Shown in pieces: positions 1 to 11,553 of a stretch of DNA of 64,000 nt. Below the pieces are notes generated by a model. The model saw only the letters and a program-made list of their open reading frames with translations. It made no database searches and had not been told where the DNA came from. This DNA comes from Phoronis australis (Eukaryota > Phoronida > Phoronidae), in NCBI GenBank assembly GCA_002633005.1, contig NMRA01000736.1:102246-166245 (forward strand), read 5' to 3'. The position numbers and the translations under genes are program-made. Numbering within the stretch: the first letter of the stretch is position 1; each line of letters begins with the position of its first letter.

Positions 1-54
1 TTTTAAAAAATCCTTGATCCGGCCAGCCCTTCTAAAAATCCTGGATCCGCCTTT
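1..54. mobile_element. End fragment of hAT-like MITE (GGATCCGCC family)
   Basis: The edge of the window carries two near-copies of the terminal motif seen at the right ends of the MITEs at 6.9, 35.1, 43.0 and 58.6 kb (AATCCTGGATCCGCC and a variant CCTTGATCCGG). The partner end lies outside the window or is lost, so this is only a fragment by resemblance. Confidence 0.35.
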
Positions 55-943
55 GTCATCTCAGTCACAATTTCATGCTTCAAGGCTCAGACTCAATATG
101 AGATTGATGAACGTTCCAGCAATGGTACAACACTTCAGCTTTTGTTCAACAAATGCACTTACACGTTGCAGAAACCTTCTTGAAATCTCCATGTCAGCGT
201 CGGATCGAAGCACGATTCTTCAAAACTGGCTGATCGCGAGTAACCCCTGAACTCAACGCTTGCTCCAGTGTGTACTGTCATACACGCGTCCGACCCATGA
301 ACCTGTGTCATTTTTGGGCGACCTTGCAGTCGTTTGGAAACGCAAAAGTTATATTTTCTGTCCTACAGATATTAATGCACCACCCGGGCATGCAACTTAT
401 CTTATGCTCAGCTGAACTCAGTTTCCGAAACCACTACGGCTCGCGGCTGATGTAGAACACCACAAGAGCAGAGATTGGATCCACTGATGACGTCACACAT
501 ATATTTATTTTTGTGTTTATTTTTTGTTTAAAAGTACATACATTGAAAAAGAAATACACGGAAAGTCATACAGACATATTCATGATGTTGGTTGCCGATT
601 TTAAGCATGTATAACCATTGTGTGAAGGGTTTAAACAATTTCAAACCTTTATGCGCTTCATAAACGCGCGAAATGCGAATCACCAGAAGTCAAAAGTTCA
701 CGCTCACGTATGCAACGTGTTCCAAAGTGAACGTCAACGTCGTCGGTGTCAGAAGATGGATTCGGGTGTGGGAAATTGTTCCAGACCGGGGAAAGGGGTT
801 CAAAGTTATGACCCGGGCCTATGTCATTATAGTCTACACCCGATGAGATCAGTCATAATCCCAGGTATAAACATTTTTAGCTGCCAATTCTTTCCTTCCC
901 CAAGAGTGATTATTGAACATAAATTACATTCGTAAACTAGCTA
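55..943. other. Non-coding stretch, nothing recognised
   Basis: No domain, splice-consistent exon or repeat stands out. Open frames here are short (up to about 105 codons) and their translations are not protein-like. Confidence 0.5.
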
Positions 944-1160
944 ACGGCGTAAGTGATTCTTTACGGCTTAAGTTAACTGTTTGCGACGAAAATTAGCATT
1001 TAATGGCCTAAATCTATCGTTTGCGGCGTAAATCAAATTTTAACGGCATAAATTATTTATTTGCCTGGTAAATTATCTTTTAAGGGTCTAAATTATTTTT
1101 CCGGCGTAAATCATATATGTGAGTAGTAAATTGTTTTTTAAGGTCTGAATTAATTATTTG
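944..1160 (+). repeat. Tandem array of a degenerate 20-bp monomer
   Basis: About eleven contiguous units of 18-20 bp follow one another without spacers. They can be laid out by the recurring core GGCGTAAATTA followed by a T-rich half: units begin at about 944, 963, 983, 1003, 1023, 1043, 1063, 1083, 1101, 1121 and 1141. Alternate units tend to end TTTGCGGC and TTTAACGGC, suggesting an underlying 40-bp dimer. The same monomer recurs at 1466-1545 and inside the element at 38206-38359. It has no coding meaning. Confidence 0.8.
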
Positions 1161-1408
1161 CAAATGTGAAAAAGTGCATCTCGATTTGGTCGAGAAACGT
1201 AGTAGCGACCTGCAAGTTAAGGCTGGATTTCTACGATGATGTTTTGTTGAAACTTACCAAGAAAATGAAAATGATTGAAATGTTGACGCAATCGACGGCA
1301 TACATGTAAGATTGTGGATCAGAAAGTCGTCTGCCTGGAAGTGTATGTAGTACAAGTATATTCAAAGTAAAAAGTGGTTGACTATGGTTGGCCAAATGGG
1401 TCAACGTT

Positions 1409-1545
1409 ACGCACGTAAATTACGTGCGTTAGTTAATTCTTGCTAGAGGCTTAACATAATTATTTGCGGCATAAAGTACTTATTTCTGGCGTATAGTAAT
1501 TATTTGCGGTTTTAAGTAGTTTTAACGGCGCAAATTTATTATTTC
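1409..1545 (+). mobile_element. Palindrome plus 20-bp monomer array, related to the element at 38.2 kb
   Basis: Positions 1409-1429 form a palindrome with arms ACGCACGTA and TACGTGCGT around a short A/T centre. It is followed by GTTAGTTAATTCTTGCTAGAG, and then four 20-bp monomers at 1466, 1486, 1506 and 1526. The element at 38206-38359 has the same order (palindromic GCAC end, GTTAATT, TTGTTAGAG, monomers), so this looks like a one-ended or partly decayed member of that family. No matching right terminus is evident before 1600. Confidence 0.6.
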
Positions 1546-2285
1546 TGATGTCCATGAGCGTGTATTCGGCATAACTTTCGAATAAACGTCCATGGGCGTT
1601 TCATCGGGTGGTCTTGTCTACGGAAAAAACTGCTAAAAAGTTAAAAATCAAAATCTTCAGACTTTTTCAGTTCAGAGGGTAATATGCTTTTACTGAGATT
1701 CAATCTTGATTTGTGTATCTGGCTAAACACACAAACTTGTAGATAAGGTCCTCTAAAACCTTAGCTTTGAGTAACGCATAAATACTTAAGTACACTCTGA
1801 ATAACAAAAGGCAAAAGCCAATTAAAATGCTCATTTGATGTTGGTAAAGAGACTTTTCTTGGCAGGAAGATAAACTGTTGTTTATTTCCGGAACATTTAA
1901 ATCAGAACCTGAAACATTGAGAATTGAAAAAAATACACGTGACTACATGCAAAAATAACGGACAACGTCGAATAAATGTGACTACTGCACTTCATTCGTG
2001 AAACACAAGGCTTTGTATGAGTCGTAATTTAAAGGAAACTTTGCATGGTTCTCACGGAAGTGGTTGCAGCTTCGATGTGTAATTAGCGAGTACATTGTTT
2101 ATCACATTTGATGGTCCGCGGCCAAACATTTTCCATTAAGAAGATTTAGGACAAGTCGTTAAATTGCCGAGAAATAATTCCGATTTGGGTAAGCCTACAT
2201 GTATACAACACTTTAAAATCGTTGCTTTCCAAACGCCGCTACTTTGCACCAGGTACCCCTTTGTACACGAGGTTTACTAACACAT
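1546..2285 (-). other. 3' flank/UTR of the amine oxidase gene
   Basis: This is the region downstream of the amine oxidase stop codon on the minus strand. The nearest canonical polyadenylation hexamer on that strand (AATAAA, plus-strand TTTATT at 1881-1886) would give a 3'UTR of about 400 bp. No other feature was recognised. Confidence 0.4.
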
Positions 2286-4640
2286 CTAAACGTAACTAGT
2301 GCCATTGAATTCGACTTTGTAACTAGTCGGGTGGCATTGCGGTGTAGTTGACGTTCCGTAACGATCAATTCGAACTTTGTTGTGACTATCACCATCCGGT
2401 GTGGCTAGGACAGTATCAGAGGACGACGCACTAGGATCCTCGTCGTGATAGTTGTACGGGTACAAGAAGAAATTAAGAGTGTTATAAGGAGTCTGAGTAG
2501 AAGGAGCGTCCTCAGAATGAGGCACGTGGTGAACTGCCAAGGAAACCCACGCGACCAGGTCCTCGTCGACAATACTTTCATCGTCGTTGACGAAATCGTC
2601 GAAGTCAAGAACTGGGTCAAAAGGGTCGTTTTGAGCGTAGATTGATGAACTCATTTGCTCCCCATCTTTGTGTTTAGTAACGGCAACTTGGTATTTGGTC
2701 CAGGAAGCCGCATTAGCCCCTGAAACGTTATCTGGCAGGACAAACTTGCCCATACCGATGGGCTTCAGAACAAATCCACGTTTGGTGCCGAATGAATTGT
2801 TCCGGGCGTTATTGTAAATCAAGCACATTTTAGGTTGGTCAAAATTGAATCGGTAAAGAGCTTCTTTCTCTGTAGATCTTAAGGTCCGGTTTAAACGCAT
2901 CTGTGTTTTTTTTCCACCAAACCACACGTTGTCCACTGTTTCCACGCCAATGTCTAAAGTTTCGTATCGATTAGTGCTTCCCAACACGTCTACGTCCACC
3001 TTGAAATGGAAATTGTGAATGTGCATGTTTCCGAAATCATAATTGAAGATCTTGTGGCCATAGTCGTCTTCATTGTTATAATACCACAACACCTGAGGGT
3101 AACCAGTCGAGGCTGCTTTTACTTCAATGGCGCCGTTCAGATGGAAAACATAGTCGATGACGTAATCGTAGTTCCACACGGTGGCAATTTGACGAATTAC
3201 TAGTTGGAAGTGCGGGACCCCGGCGTAATACTTAAATCCTCCCACGTAGTCTGGTGTAAAGTGCCTGCGAAGTGGCATGCCTGTATTCAATTCAAATATA
3301 CACACCGATTTTCGATTCCGCTTTGGCTCATACCAGTTCACGAAATAATCCATGTCAAAGAACGAAGCCGTTTCTGGGCAATCCACGCCGGGCATTAACT
3401 CGAATGACACGTCCCCCATATTCCAGGAAACGTCGTAATAGTTCGCAACTGTAGACAAAATATCAGTGCCTGCATAGATGACAAATGCTTCCTGTAGGGC
3501 CAATTCATATGCAATTCTCTGACCCCGAAATTTTACATCGAACAATTGAAGACCTGTTGAAACTCTTGACCGGAAGTTGAAACTCCACCCCATGTATTCT
3601 ACCTTGCGACCCGTAACAGAATATCGCTTTCCTTCAGGTTCGAACAGTCGAGCACCCATCTGAGGGGTAGATGGCATGCTATGGGAATCCCGTTTTCTGT
3701 AAGAATAATAGTTAGTATAGCTCGACAATGGCACATTGACCTTTTCTACTTCCCCATTATCGTAGGCGGAAACCAACTCTTCAATGCTGTTGAATTGCTT
3801 TCCATTGTAAAAAGCAGATGCAAGGTGCCAATTAGACGTGTCGAGTGATTTGTGGTTGATGGTGACCAAGAAACATACTGGACGCATATAAAAACCTTCC
3901 GAATAAATGAAATACCCGAAAAGGGTTGTTCGTTGCCCAGAGTCGTTCAGCCTTGGTGCAAACTCAAACGGCGCGAGACAGGCCTCCTCTTTAGTACAGT
4001 TGTGAGCGCCAGCACCAAAGCTCTCCTTAAGTACCTTGTAAGCCTTTTCGGATATTTGCATAAGCAGCGCATGAAGAACGGATGCTTCAGCTGAATCAAC
4101 ATATTTGGTGTGATATGGTATCGGGTTACGTCTGTACGACGGGTTTATGTACAGCTTGTGACGCGAAGGCTTCGGCAGTGGGCTCACGACGTACTCTTCG
4201 ATAATGGGGGTGCTTTTGTCTCCTCGATAAACAACCACTAAAGCTTCTCTAACCGGTTTGGGACCGTTCCCATCTAAAAAATTCAAAGCTGCTGCCTTTT
4301 TAGGGAGATGAAGTTCGATAGCGTATATATATCCACTAGCTAAATTCTTGCTTTTGATGACGTTGTCAAAACGTTTCAACCCTAAAGCCAAGTTAAGGTA
4401 GTCCCTAACAGCAATCATTTCGTCATGAGTGAGGTCATCAAACACATCCGGGTTTTTCAGGTCACGCGGTATTACGGTAGACTTGGAACACGTAGCATTC
4501 CCTTGCTTTAGTTTCTCCGGTAGCGTCGGTCCTCCATCCTTATTGGATGAGACTCCCAGTGCGATCGCGAGAGCTACCACGACCAAAGCGAGAACTCCTA
4601 CCGCGATACGGAGACAAAGTACTTCCCTTTTCTTGGCCAT
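2286..4640 (-). CDS. Copper-containing amine oxidase (AOC family), membrane-anchored
   Basis: A complete 784-residue TPQ-type copper amine oxidase, which deaminates primary amines to aldehydes with release of H2O2 and ammonia. Residues 10-30 are a hydrophobic signal-anchor after a basic start (MAKKREV), so it is probably a type II membrane protein like vertebrate AOC3, which is of similar length (about 760). All active-site elements are visible: the cofactor tyrosine in TVWNYDY (Tyr491); the probable catalytic base Asp403 in YYDVSWNMG; copper ligands His540 and His542 in NMHIHNFHF; and the third ligand His705 in AVHHVPHSEDAP. The C-terminus FNGTSYV matches where the family normally ends. The whole coding region lies in one exon. 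Just before the ATG there is a strong splice acceptor, so the intron is in the 5'UTR. Several N-x-S/T sites fit an extracellular domain. Orthology to a particular AOC paralogue cannot be decided here. Confidence 0.95.
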   Translation of the reverse strand: MAKKREVLCLRIAVGVLALVVVALAIALGVSSNKDGGPTLPEKLKQGNATCSKSTVIPRDLKNPDVFDDLTHDEMIAVRDYLNLALGLKRFDNVIKSKNLASGYIYAIELHLPKKAAALNFLDGNGPKPVREALVVVYRGDKSTPIIEEYVVSPLPKPSRHKLYINPSYRRNPIPYHTKYVDSAEASVLHALLMQISEKAYKVLKESFGAGAHNCTKEEACLAPFEFAPRLNDSGQRTTLFGYFIYSEGFYMRPVCFLVTINHKSLDTSNWHLASAFYNGKQFNSIEELVSAYDNGEVEKVNVPLSSYTNYYSYRKRDSHSMPSTPQMGARLFEPEGKRYSVTGRKVEYMGWSFNFRSRVSTGLQLFDVKFRGQRIAYELALQEAFVIYAGTDILSTVANYYDVSWNMGDVSFELMPGVDCPETASFFDMDYFVNWYEPKRNRKSVCIFELNTGMPLRRHFTPDYVGGFKYYAGVPHFQLVIRQIATVWNYDYVIDYVFHLNGAIEVKAASTGYPQVLWYYNNEDDYGHKIFNYDFGNMHIHNFHFKVDVDVLGSTNRYETLDIGVETVDNVWFGGKKTQMRLNRTLRSTEKEALYRFNFDQPKMCLIYNNARNNSFGTKRGFVLKPIGMGKFVLPDNVSGANAASWTKYQVAVTKHKDGEQMSSSIYAQNDPFDPVLDFDDFVNDDESIVDEDLVAWVSLAVHHVPHSEDAPSTQTPYNTLNFFLYPYNYHDEDPSASSSDTVLATPDGDSHNKVRIDRYGTSTTPQCHPTSYKVEFNGTSYV

Positions 4641-4643
4641 TAC

Positions 4644-4662
4644 CTGAAATTAAAAAAAACAG
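4644..4662 (-). other. Splice acceptor of a 5'UTR intron (amine oxidase)
   Basis: On the minus strand a T-rich tract followed by AATTTCAG ends at 4644. Three bases later (GTA) comes the start codon at 4640. This places an intron immediately upstream of the coding exon. The first non-coding exon lies somewhere above 4.7 kb and was not located. Confidence 0.65.
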
Positions 4663-6874
4663 GACAATCATGACAGTGGTGTTAATGTCATATATGCATG
4701 TGCTTTTAATACTTTAGGCTTTGAAGTGATCAGGGCCTAGCGTCTGATATATGTACTTGAAATCGATTTCGATATTATGTTTGATACTTTCCGTTCTTCT
4801 TGCTTTCAAACTCAAGATATTTGTCTTTTAGCCTGTGCTCGGGTCAACGACCTAATGGTAGATGAATACTCATTCCTGGTTGCATTTGATGATTATTACT
4901 TCGTTGAGGCTGCACTCAAAATCACGGTGCTTCACTCGAAACTACTTTCGAGTTCTTCCTCAAGGTTGCAGTTCGAATCTAGTTGTCTTCAAGGACGATC
5001 GTGGACAAGAATTTCGTCTACATAAATCATAACTTACTCTGGTAAAGGATACCACATACTCGAGTCCGCACAAAATACTACAGTAAAAATTAATCTCGAT
5101 TTTCATTCCATGTTGAAAGATTATGACTCCTGACCCAGGTCTCAGTTTAAACCAGGTTTTATGTTTTAAATAACAAGAGCTTGTCTTATTACAAGCCCTG
5201 AAAGTGTACTCCCCGTCGTTTTTCATTTTGCTCTTACATGTATTTGTAACCATGGTGATAAACGTAGTACATGTATTACCGGTCATGTATCATTGCTATG
5301 ATTATTCATGTCACTTCTGTTATCCCTGTACACATTTTAACGTCAGCTGCCTTGAATAATAGTTATACTTCAGCCCCTTCCTGCTTCCATTCCTGCACCA
5401 CGTTCACTGGGTGCTTTCTTTTTTGTTGACGCCAACTGTATGCGGAGGCGGTAACAGTCAAGGCAGGGCTCTTACATTTTGAGAACCATGCAGACTACAC
5501 CTCGAATAACTGATCATTTCAGCCATTGCCTCCTCATTCGCAATTTTACTGTCAGCACCTTCAACCTGCTATCGTTATACTCGTACAGTACACGACAAAA
5601 CTATTCAGACAGAATGATTCGGAATTCTTTGTTATGACGGCCGGATGGCAACATAAATCATCATCAGTGTAGCCTCCGCTAATCAGTTAAATACTGTATT
5701 CAATCTGTGTCCTAATGCCTAGAAATGGATAGGCATTATTAATAGAAAAAATTAGTAAGATCGCTAGATAATTTTGTAATCACAATTTTAATATCACAAT
5801 AGTTGTTACAAGTCATGTTGCTGAAAGTGGAAACGGTAACTTTTTTCTGATTGCTTTTGTCTTGCACAGTATCTAATTCATGCACCATTAGAAAAAGATG
5901 CTGTAGTAATAATATTCATCTTATCTGCGAAATCTGCGTCTGAATTTTAAAAGCTTACTTTGGCCACACATGTTGATAGCCTTGTTCCTTAATCAGTCAT
6001 CAACCCTCTACCTCCCTCTTTCTGTCCCATACGCCTTACGCTCTCCCCCCTTCATAGCCGTAGGGAACATTTGAGTCGAGAATGTGTGGAATTATGATTG
6101 ACATTAATTTCTTTGCTCTCCAACCCTAACTCTCGTCGCAGCCATCTTTTCAAGCTCATGTTACCCCAGAATTTCACATCCTTCTGAGTCAATGTACAGT
6201 AAATACTCAAAAGAGAAATGTACATTTTTTTAATAACGTGATTCAAGTCAAGTCAACAAGTGTACGAAATCCATGCATGCATGCTGAAAGAAATTCATTA
6301 CAACTGTTTCAGAGAAATGTCTATAGTTTGAAATGTTAAAGCTGCGTGTCATCCCCTTTTAAGTTTCAGAAATATGCCTATTTAGCTATGGTAACAGCCG
6401 GTGTCAACCATCAAAGGGAAATGAACACATCACTTGCCGTAACTGACTTGAAACTAACCGATTTTGAATGTGTTAGCCAACCCCGTCAAGCGTGATGGGG
6501 TTTGAATCTCTTTTCAGTTGTTGACGTCTTGAATGATACTTTTGGGACTGGTTTTAGGAATATGAGTGTCTTTGCGTAGCATGCTTGGTATTTGACAATA
6601 TAGGAAGAGAATGAAAAGGACTAAAATTTTTCAGATTACTTTCAGTGAATCTTACTGATACAGAAATTTATGCTGACGCTTTGCCCACATCTATATCAGT
6701 TTTATCCCCTAAAAGAGACCCTAAGGAATGTCACCCATTATCGCTGTTCCTGAAACCGTTAACGTCCTCTTCTTATATCAGTCAAGGTCATTTTGTGACT
6801 TTTATTCTTTGAGTAGGCTTTTAAACCGCGCCTATCTCGCCACAGAAAAAACAGAAGATACAGTTACTTTTTGT
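4663..6874. other. Non-coding stretch (probable 5' intron/flank of amine oxidase)
   Basis: No coding exon or repeat recognised. It probably contains the 5'UTR intron, first exon and promoter of the amine oxidase gene, but none can be pinpointed from sequence alone. Confidence 0.4.
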
Positions 6875-7035
6875 AGGGGCGGATCCAGGATTTTGAGTGA
6901 ACGGGGGCCAGGACAGAGTATTAGTCAGGGTGTTGCCCGTCAGACATTCGCATCCCGAACTGCAAATAGAATCTGGGAGAATTTTAGGAGGGGGGCATGA
7001 CCTGTTGAGCCCCCCTCCCCCCAAATCTGCCACTG
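6875..7035. mobile_element. hAT-like MITE, about 160 bp
   Basis: The segment runs from AGGGGCGGATCCAGGATTTT to CCAAATCTGCCACTG. The right end read in reverse is CAGTGGCAGATTTGG, matching the CAGTGGCGGATCTAG termini of the copies at 35053, 43027 and 58592. The interior is G/C-rich and has the shared CCCGAACTGCAAAT and ATTTTAG blocks. It has no coding capacity. Assignment to hAT rests on terminal resemblance only. Confidence 0.65.
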
Positions 7036-9636
7036 TTTTATTAATAGGAGCAAATTTCGTGTCTGGCTCAGATAGAGGCGGACCTTACCTGCTCATGGAT
7101 GGTTTCCTGAGCCCAGCTCATTTGCCGGTCGGGGTGTGTTAGCACTCATCACATCCCCTTGGCTACAGATATGCCCCCTTTCCTCTTTGTACATGTATTG
7201 TGCGATTCGTACGAAGCGAGGGTGAACAGGAGTTTAATGTCTGTGTGTTTGACAATAGGCGAGATGGAGCCGCCATGGTACATCATCTAGCTTCTGGGTG
7301 AAAGCGCATATTTACAAATATGAGGACTTGAACGCGTTCATGGTTAAATATTGACAAAATGACTACAATGGACTTTGGAAAGCCAACATTTCAATCAGAA
7401 TGAAACGAGTCAATGAACCCTCGTACATGTCCCGTGCATTTCTGACCAACAGGTGGCGAATAACACAAATATCCCACATCTCTAATCAAAGAAGATCTAC
7501 GCGTGGTGACACGATCGAAGTGTCAGTTGTTTGTAAACTCAGCACCAATCAGAGCAACAAATCTTCCAATGGCTGCCTATCAGCTAACGTATCATGTTTA
7601 AACTGTAGCTACATGTATTTATTTATTGCCGCATTCATGACTATTCTCCTCAGTTCTGATCTCGTCTCACTTCTCAGTGAAACTCTCACGCTTCAATCTC
7701 CAAATAACTCATCACTGACTTCTCACTGGACTAACACGATGCCTGGTCAGCGTGTCGTCTGTTATTCCTCGCCAGGGGATTTCCCTGACCATTCAATATT
7801 TGGTCGATTTCAACTGTTGTTATATTCAAATTTTTTATTAAATGTTTTCTTTTTAGTAATAAATAGTTGGGCTATGATAAAGTTTTGACCGACTCTTATA
7901 ACTGTATTATCGTCACTGCTACCGTTACTGTTAGTATGATACATGTGTACTATCACTTGTAAACTAACCCGTGGCTATGACGCGAGGAGTTTCTGTAATA
8001 AATTAACATTTGGGTGACTTTTCCAATTAAGGAACATTATCGCTTTTCTAACCGAAAACGCGTTTTTTGGGTTATTGATGAATGGGATCAGAGCTGTTAA
8101 ACTACATGTTTAAACCCATTGTGTTTGTGGTTTTATTACACGAGTCGCTAACATAAATTCTCGCCTTTGTCTGCCTATCGTCCACTGAATTCATGGCCAG
8201 TGGCTTAAACAGTAAAACATGGTTAACTAACATTTAGCGAATGAGATTAGCAGAGCAGTTGACATTTATGAGTGGCGTCTGACTGCGTCCTTGAAGATTC
8301 CGAGTTCGAATTAGCCCTGACGCTAATCTTAGAAAATCCCCCTTCTTGCCGATATTTTCATGGCCGAGCAAACACGTTTTGTGAGGAAACGGGGCCAATA
8401 CGAAATGTTGGCAGTTGCTTGTGCTTTCCGAATAGTTCAACGCATCATGCAAGCGATTTTATTACGTGTTTGCTGGTAAAAACGGTGTCAATTTAATTTT
8501 TAATTTCTCCCAAACTAAATTTTTCATCATCATTTCAGTATCTTGAACTTGAATTGTATTTTTAAAGTTAAAACGGCATTTTAAACAAAAGACAGCTTCG
8601 CTAAAACTTTTGTAAATTCGTCATGGAATGGTTAATCTAACGTCGGGTAAAACGGAAACTAAACTACTGGTTTAAAATCGGCATTATGTTGAGACCAAGT
8701 GTTATTTCCAACTTTTGTCTGGAGTGAAACCCCCAGACTTGAACAACAAGACGAGGTAAACGGTGTCGTTAAATTTCTAGTAGAAACCGAAACATTGGAT
8801 AATAATTTTTCAAATAAATGTTATACGCGCACATGCATGTGTACAAAGCGACATGCACACGGTTCCAATACCACGTAAGAACACATTCTGTGCATGTACA
8901 TGCAAAGTATTTGTTACTTCATAACTTCAACATAAGTTTTCTTCAACATTTCAAATCGTGGTATTTATCTTTGATAGTCCGCCCGGCAATACTTGCTATT
9001 CTGCAATTACCCCTACCGTGCTAAACATCATCCAATAAAATGAAGTATTATGTAATATTTACTCCCACACTAATGATCAGTGTTGTATTGATTCACCGTC
9101 TTTAATGGTCGACCCGTGTCGTGCTTATTGTCAATAATAAATGCGGTATTATTCACGTAATCATGATAAGGAAATTTACTTTGCAACGTAAGATTGTGAA
9201 TAACAATTAAACACGAAGCTTTTTTCTTGGGTAAAAAGCCATTGATCCCAACGCGTTTCTTGTATTGAATAATCGGACTTTTGATGCGAGTCCCACTGCA
9301 TTAGCGCCACCTTGTGAACGTTTTGTTTTTGCATCTGCCTTAAGATTAACCAAGTACCTTGGTGGATCTGTTTAATATATTCCAGTTGAGTGGAGCGAGG
9401 AAGATGAAGATTCAGAGAAGAGTCCGATTAGTGTTGCGCCTCCCAATTGAAACTTAGATTTTCTTTGCGCTTCATTGTGTGCCGCGTTCCCCGATAGATC
9501 TTCATGAAATTTGGCATAATGCTTTTAAGAAGGAAAGGACGTCACCTGTCCAGTTTTACAGTTGCACAGTAAGTTACAAAGTTGGCACTTAAAATACATG
9601 TAGCAAAGCTATCTGTCTATTTGCCTAAGCTTCAGA
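7036..9636. other. Non-coding stretch
   Basis: The longest open frame (7400-7888, plus, 162 codons) has no recognisable domain, uneven composition and no convincing splice sites, so I do not call it a gene. No repeat structure noticed apart from scattered TACATGTA palindromes. Confidence 0.4.
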
Positions 9637-10030
9637 AAACGTTTAGCGGCCTAACAAGAAACTTGCACATATTATGGTGTTAGAGCCTTTATCGTCGTGA
9701 ACTAAAAACCTGGCGCCATATACATGTATTTCAAAAGCAACACAAGCTAAGAGCTGAAATTTTATTATTGTAAAGTTGTATTGTAAACTGTTTGAGGCCA
9801 AAGCTTACGATTTCTGATTCTGATTCTGAAAAACGTTCAGCGGCCTAACAAGAAACGTGCACGTATGGTCTTAGAGCCTTTATCGTCATGAACTATAAGC
9901 CAAGTAATAAAAACCTGGCGCCATATATTTCCAAAGCAACAATGCTAAGAGCTGAAATTTTATTATTGTAAAGTTGTAATGTAAACTGTATTAGTCCAAA
10001 GCTTACGATTTCTAATTCTGATTCTGATTC
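9637..10030 (+). repeat. Tandem duplication, period about 194 bp, with (TGATTC)n tails
   Basis: Two adjacent copies, about 9637-9830 and 9831-10030, share AACGTTYAGCGGCCTAACAAG, AACCTGGCGCCATATA, AGCTGAAATTTTATTATTG and CCAAAGCTTACGATTTCT. Each ends in a short TGATTC run. The 3' simple repeat suggests a duplicated short retroelement tail (SINE or LINE 3' end), but no promoter boxes or coding sequence identify it. Confidence 0.7.
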
Positions 10031-10084
10031 TTGGAGAACTCTTCGCTTGTACTGTTATGAAATTTCTGTCTCCCCGAGACACGA

Positions 10085-10137
10085 CATCCCCCCGGCCAAC
10101 CCGCGATCGAGAACGACCAGAAGGCGATCGAGAACGA
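10085..10137 (+). repeat. Left arm of a widely spaced inverted repeat
   Basis: This arm contains CCGGCCAACCCGCGATCG, GAACGACC and GCGATCGAGAACGA. The arm at 14056-14105 is its reverse complement with few differences. About 4 kb separates them. They may be terminal inverted repeats of a DNA transposon or two insertions of a short G/C-rich repeat; no target duplication is obvious. Confidence 0.55.
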
Positions 10138-11553
10138 AATTTGGCGCGAGAAGCGAAGCCAGAAAATGTAAGTAAATTTGATGAATTTTTAGTTGTTTAT
10201 GGTTTCAATACGTGAGTTCAAGCCGTAGCACACTGAGGAAGGACAGATATAAGTTTAGGCTAGTGTCTCTTTCAATTATTGAAGAAAAGTTACGTTAACC
10301 GATGCATCGCTTGAGCCGAAGGTGATTTGTAGGTCATTTTTGCAAATTTTGGTTATTTTTGGCTCTATATCAATATATTAATCATGAAGTTATGAAGAAA
10401 TGACGTATGAAAATATAACCCTACACTTGTTTTCCGTAGCATTGCCAGGATCTCGGATTTGTGAACACTTTTCTGTTGAAAGAAGCGACTGCGAACGCAG
10501 TGATAAGCGATCGGGAACCCAAATTCGGGTTCGCTAAAGCTATCGGAAACGCATTGTGGTGTGTTGAACAATAGTGAACTTTTTAGAAATAAAAAGTTTT
10601 AAAAGTTACAAAACAAGTTTGGTGCAATGAATTAACGATGTTTTGCGTCATTACTGTGTTACTTTCGTGTCAAAAACTAAATGTCATAGCATAGCATAGA
10701 ATACATTTCGATAAAATCGCCATGAGCACTACATGTACACCGACCGTACTATATTAGTTACGATGATTTTATTTTTATTTCAGGAAACAGTTTTATTGTT
10801 ATTTCCCGGCAAGCTTCTACGACCATGAAAAAATCATTGCCCACGCCGTGGCGGTGCACCCTTCAAGAATTTAAGTACAGACGTCTCCACTGGGAAATTA
10901 CTGGGGAAATGGGACTCCAAAACTAAGACGCACCCAGGAGTTCTTCCACGAGACGTATCAGTAGGTGGAAAACTTCTTTTGAACATTCCGAGATATGGAC
11001 TCCACTGGACAAGGGACACAAAAACTAGACTCCATTCTTCATATGATGACAGCAGTTATAGATTTAGACAACTGCAGAATTGACCCAAGCAGGCAAGCAT
11101 GAGTTGGAATCAAGCTTGTTTCCTACGCATGACCGACTGTAAAATACGTGAACGTATCGACTTTTGTGTTTGATATTTGACCAAAATAGTACGTTTTAGT
11201 TAAAAATTTGAAAATATTGAGGCAACAAAAATGGAAACATTTGGTGGATAAAAATTGAAACAAGTAAAAATGTTTCACATACCCATCCACAGAGCTGTGA
11301 CAGGAAAAAAAGTTTTGAGGGCGATCTAAGCGTAAATTTATTTTCACAGAGGAGCTCGTATGTAAAATCAAAATAGTTAGTAATTAGTCGAACTGTAAGA
11401 AATGATATTAATTTAATCAACTAGCTTGTCGGATTTTAATTGTAAAAGGTACCGCTAAAAATTTGAATTGTTTCAAATACATTCACGTTTACAGGTTTCA
11501 TCTTCAATGAAACCCCCTACTTGTTTTCTGATCATTCTATATGTCAACCACAG
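10138..11553. other. Non-coding stretch between inverted arm and candidate exon
   Basis: A consensus-like donor (AATGTAAGTAAA near 10167) and an acceptor (TTATTTTTATTTCAG ending at about 10783) are visible, but the frames after the acceptor close quickly. Nothing firm can be called. Confidence 0.3.

Noticed and set aside
944-1160. CRISPR-like regular repeats
   Set aside because: The 20-bp units are contiguous and degenerate, with no unique spacers and no cas genes, in a eukaryotic context.
7400-7888. 162-codon plus-strand open frame
   Set aside because: No domain, no protein-like pattern, no convincing splice or initiation context; consistent with chance in a long non-coding stretch.
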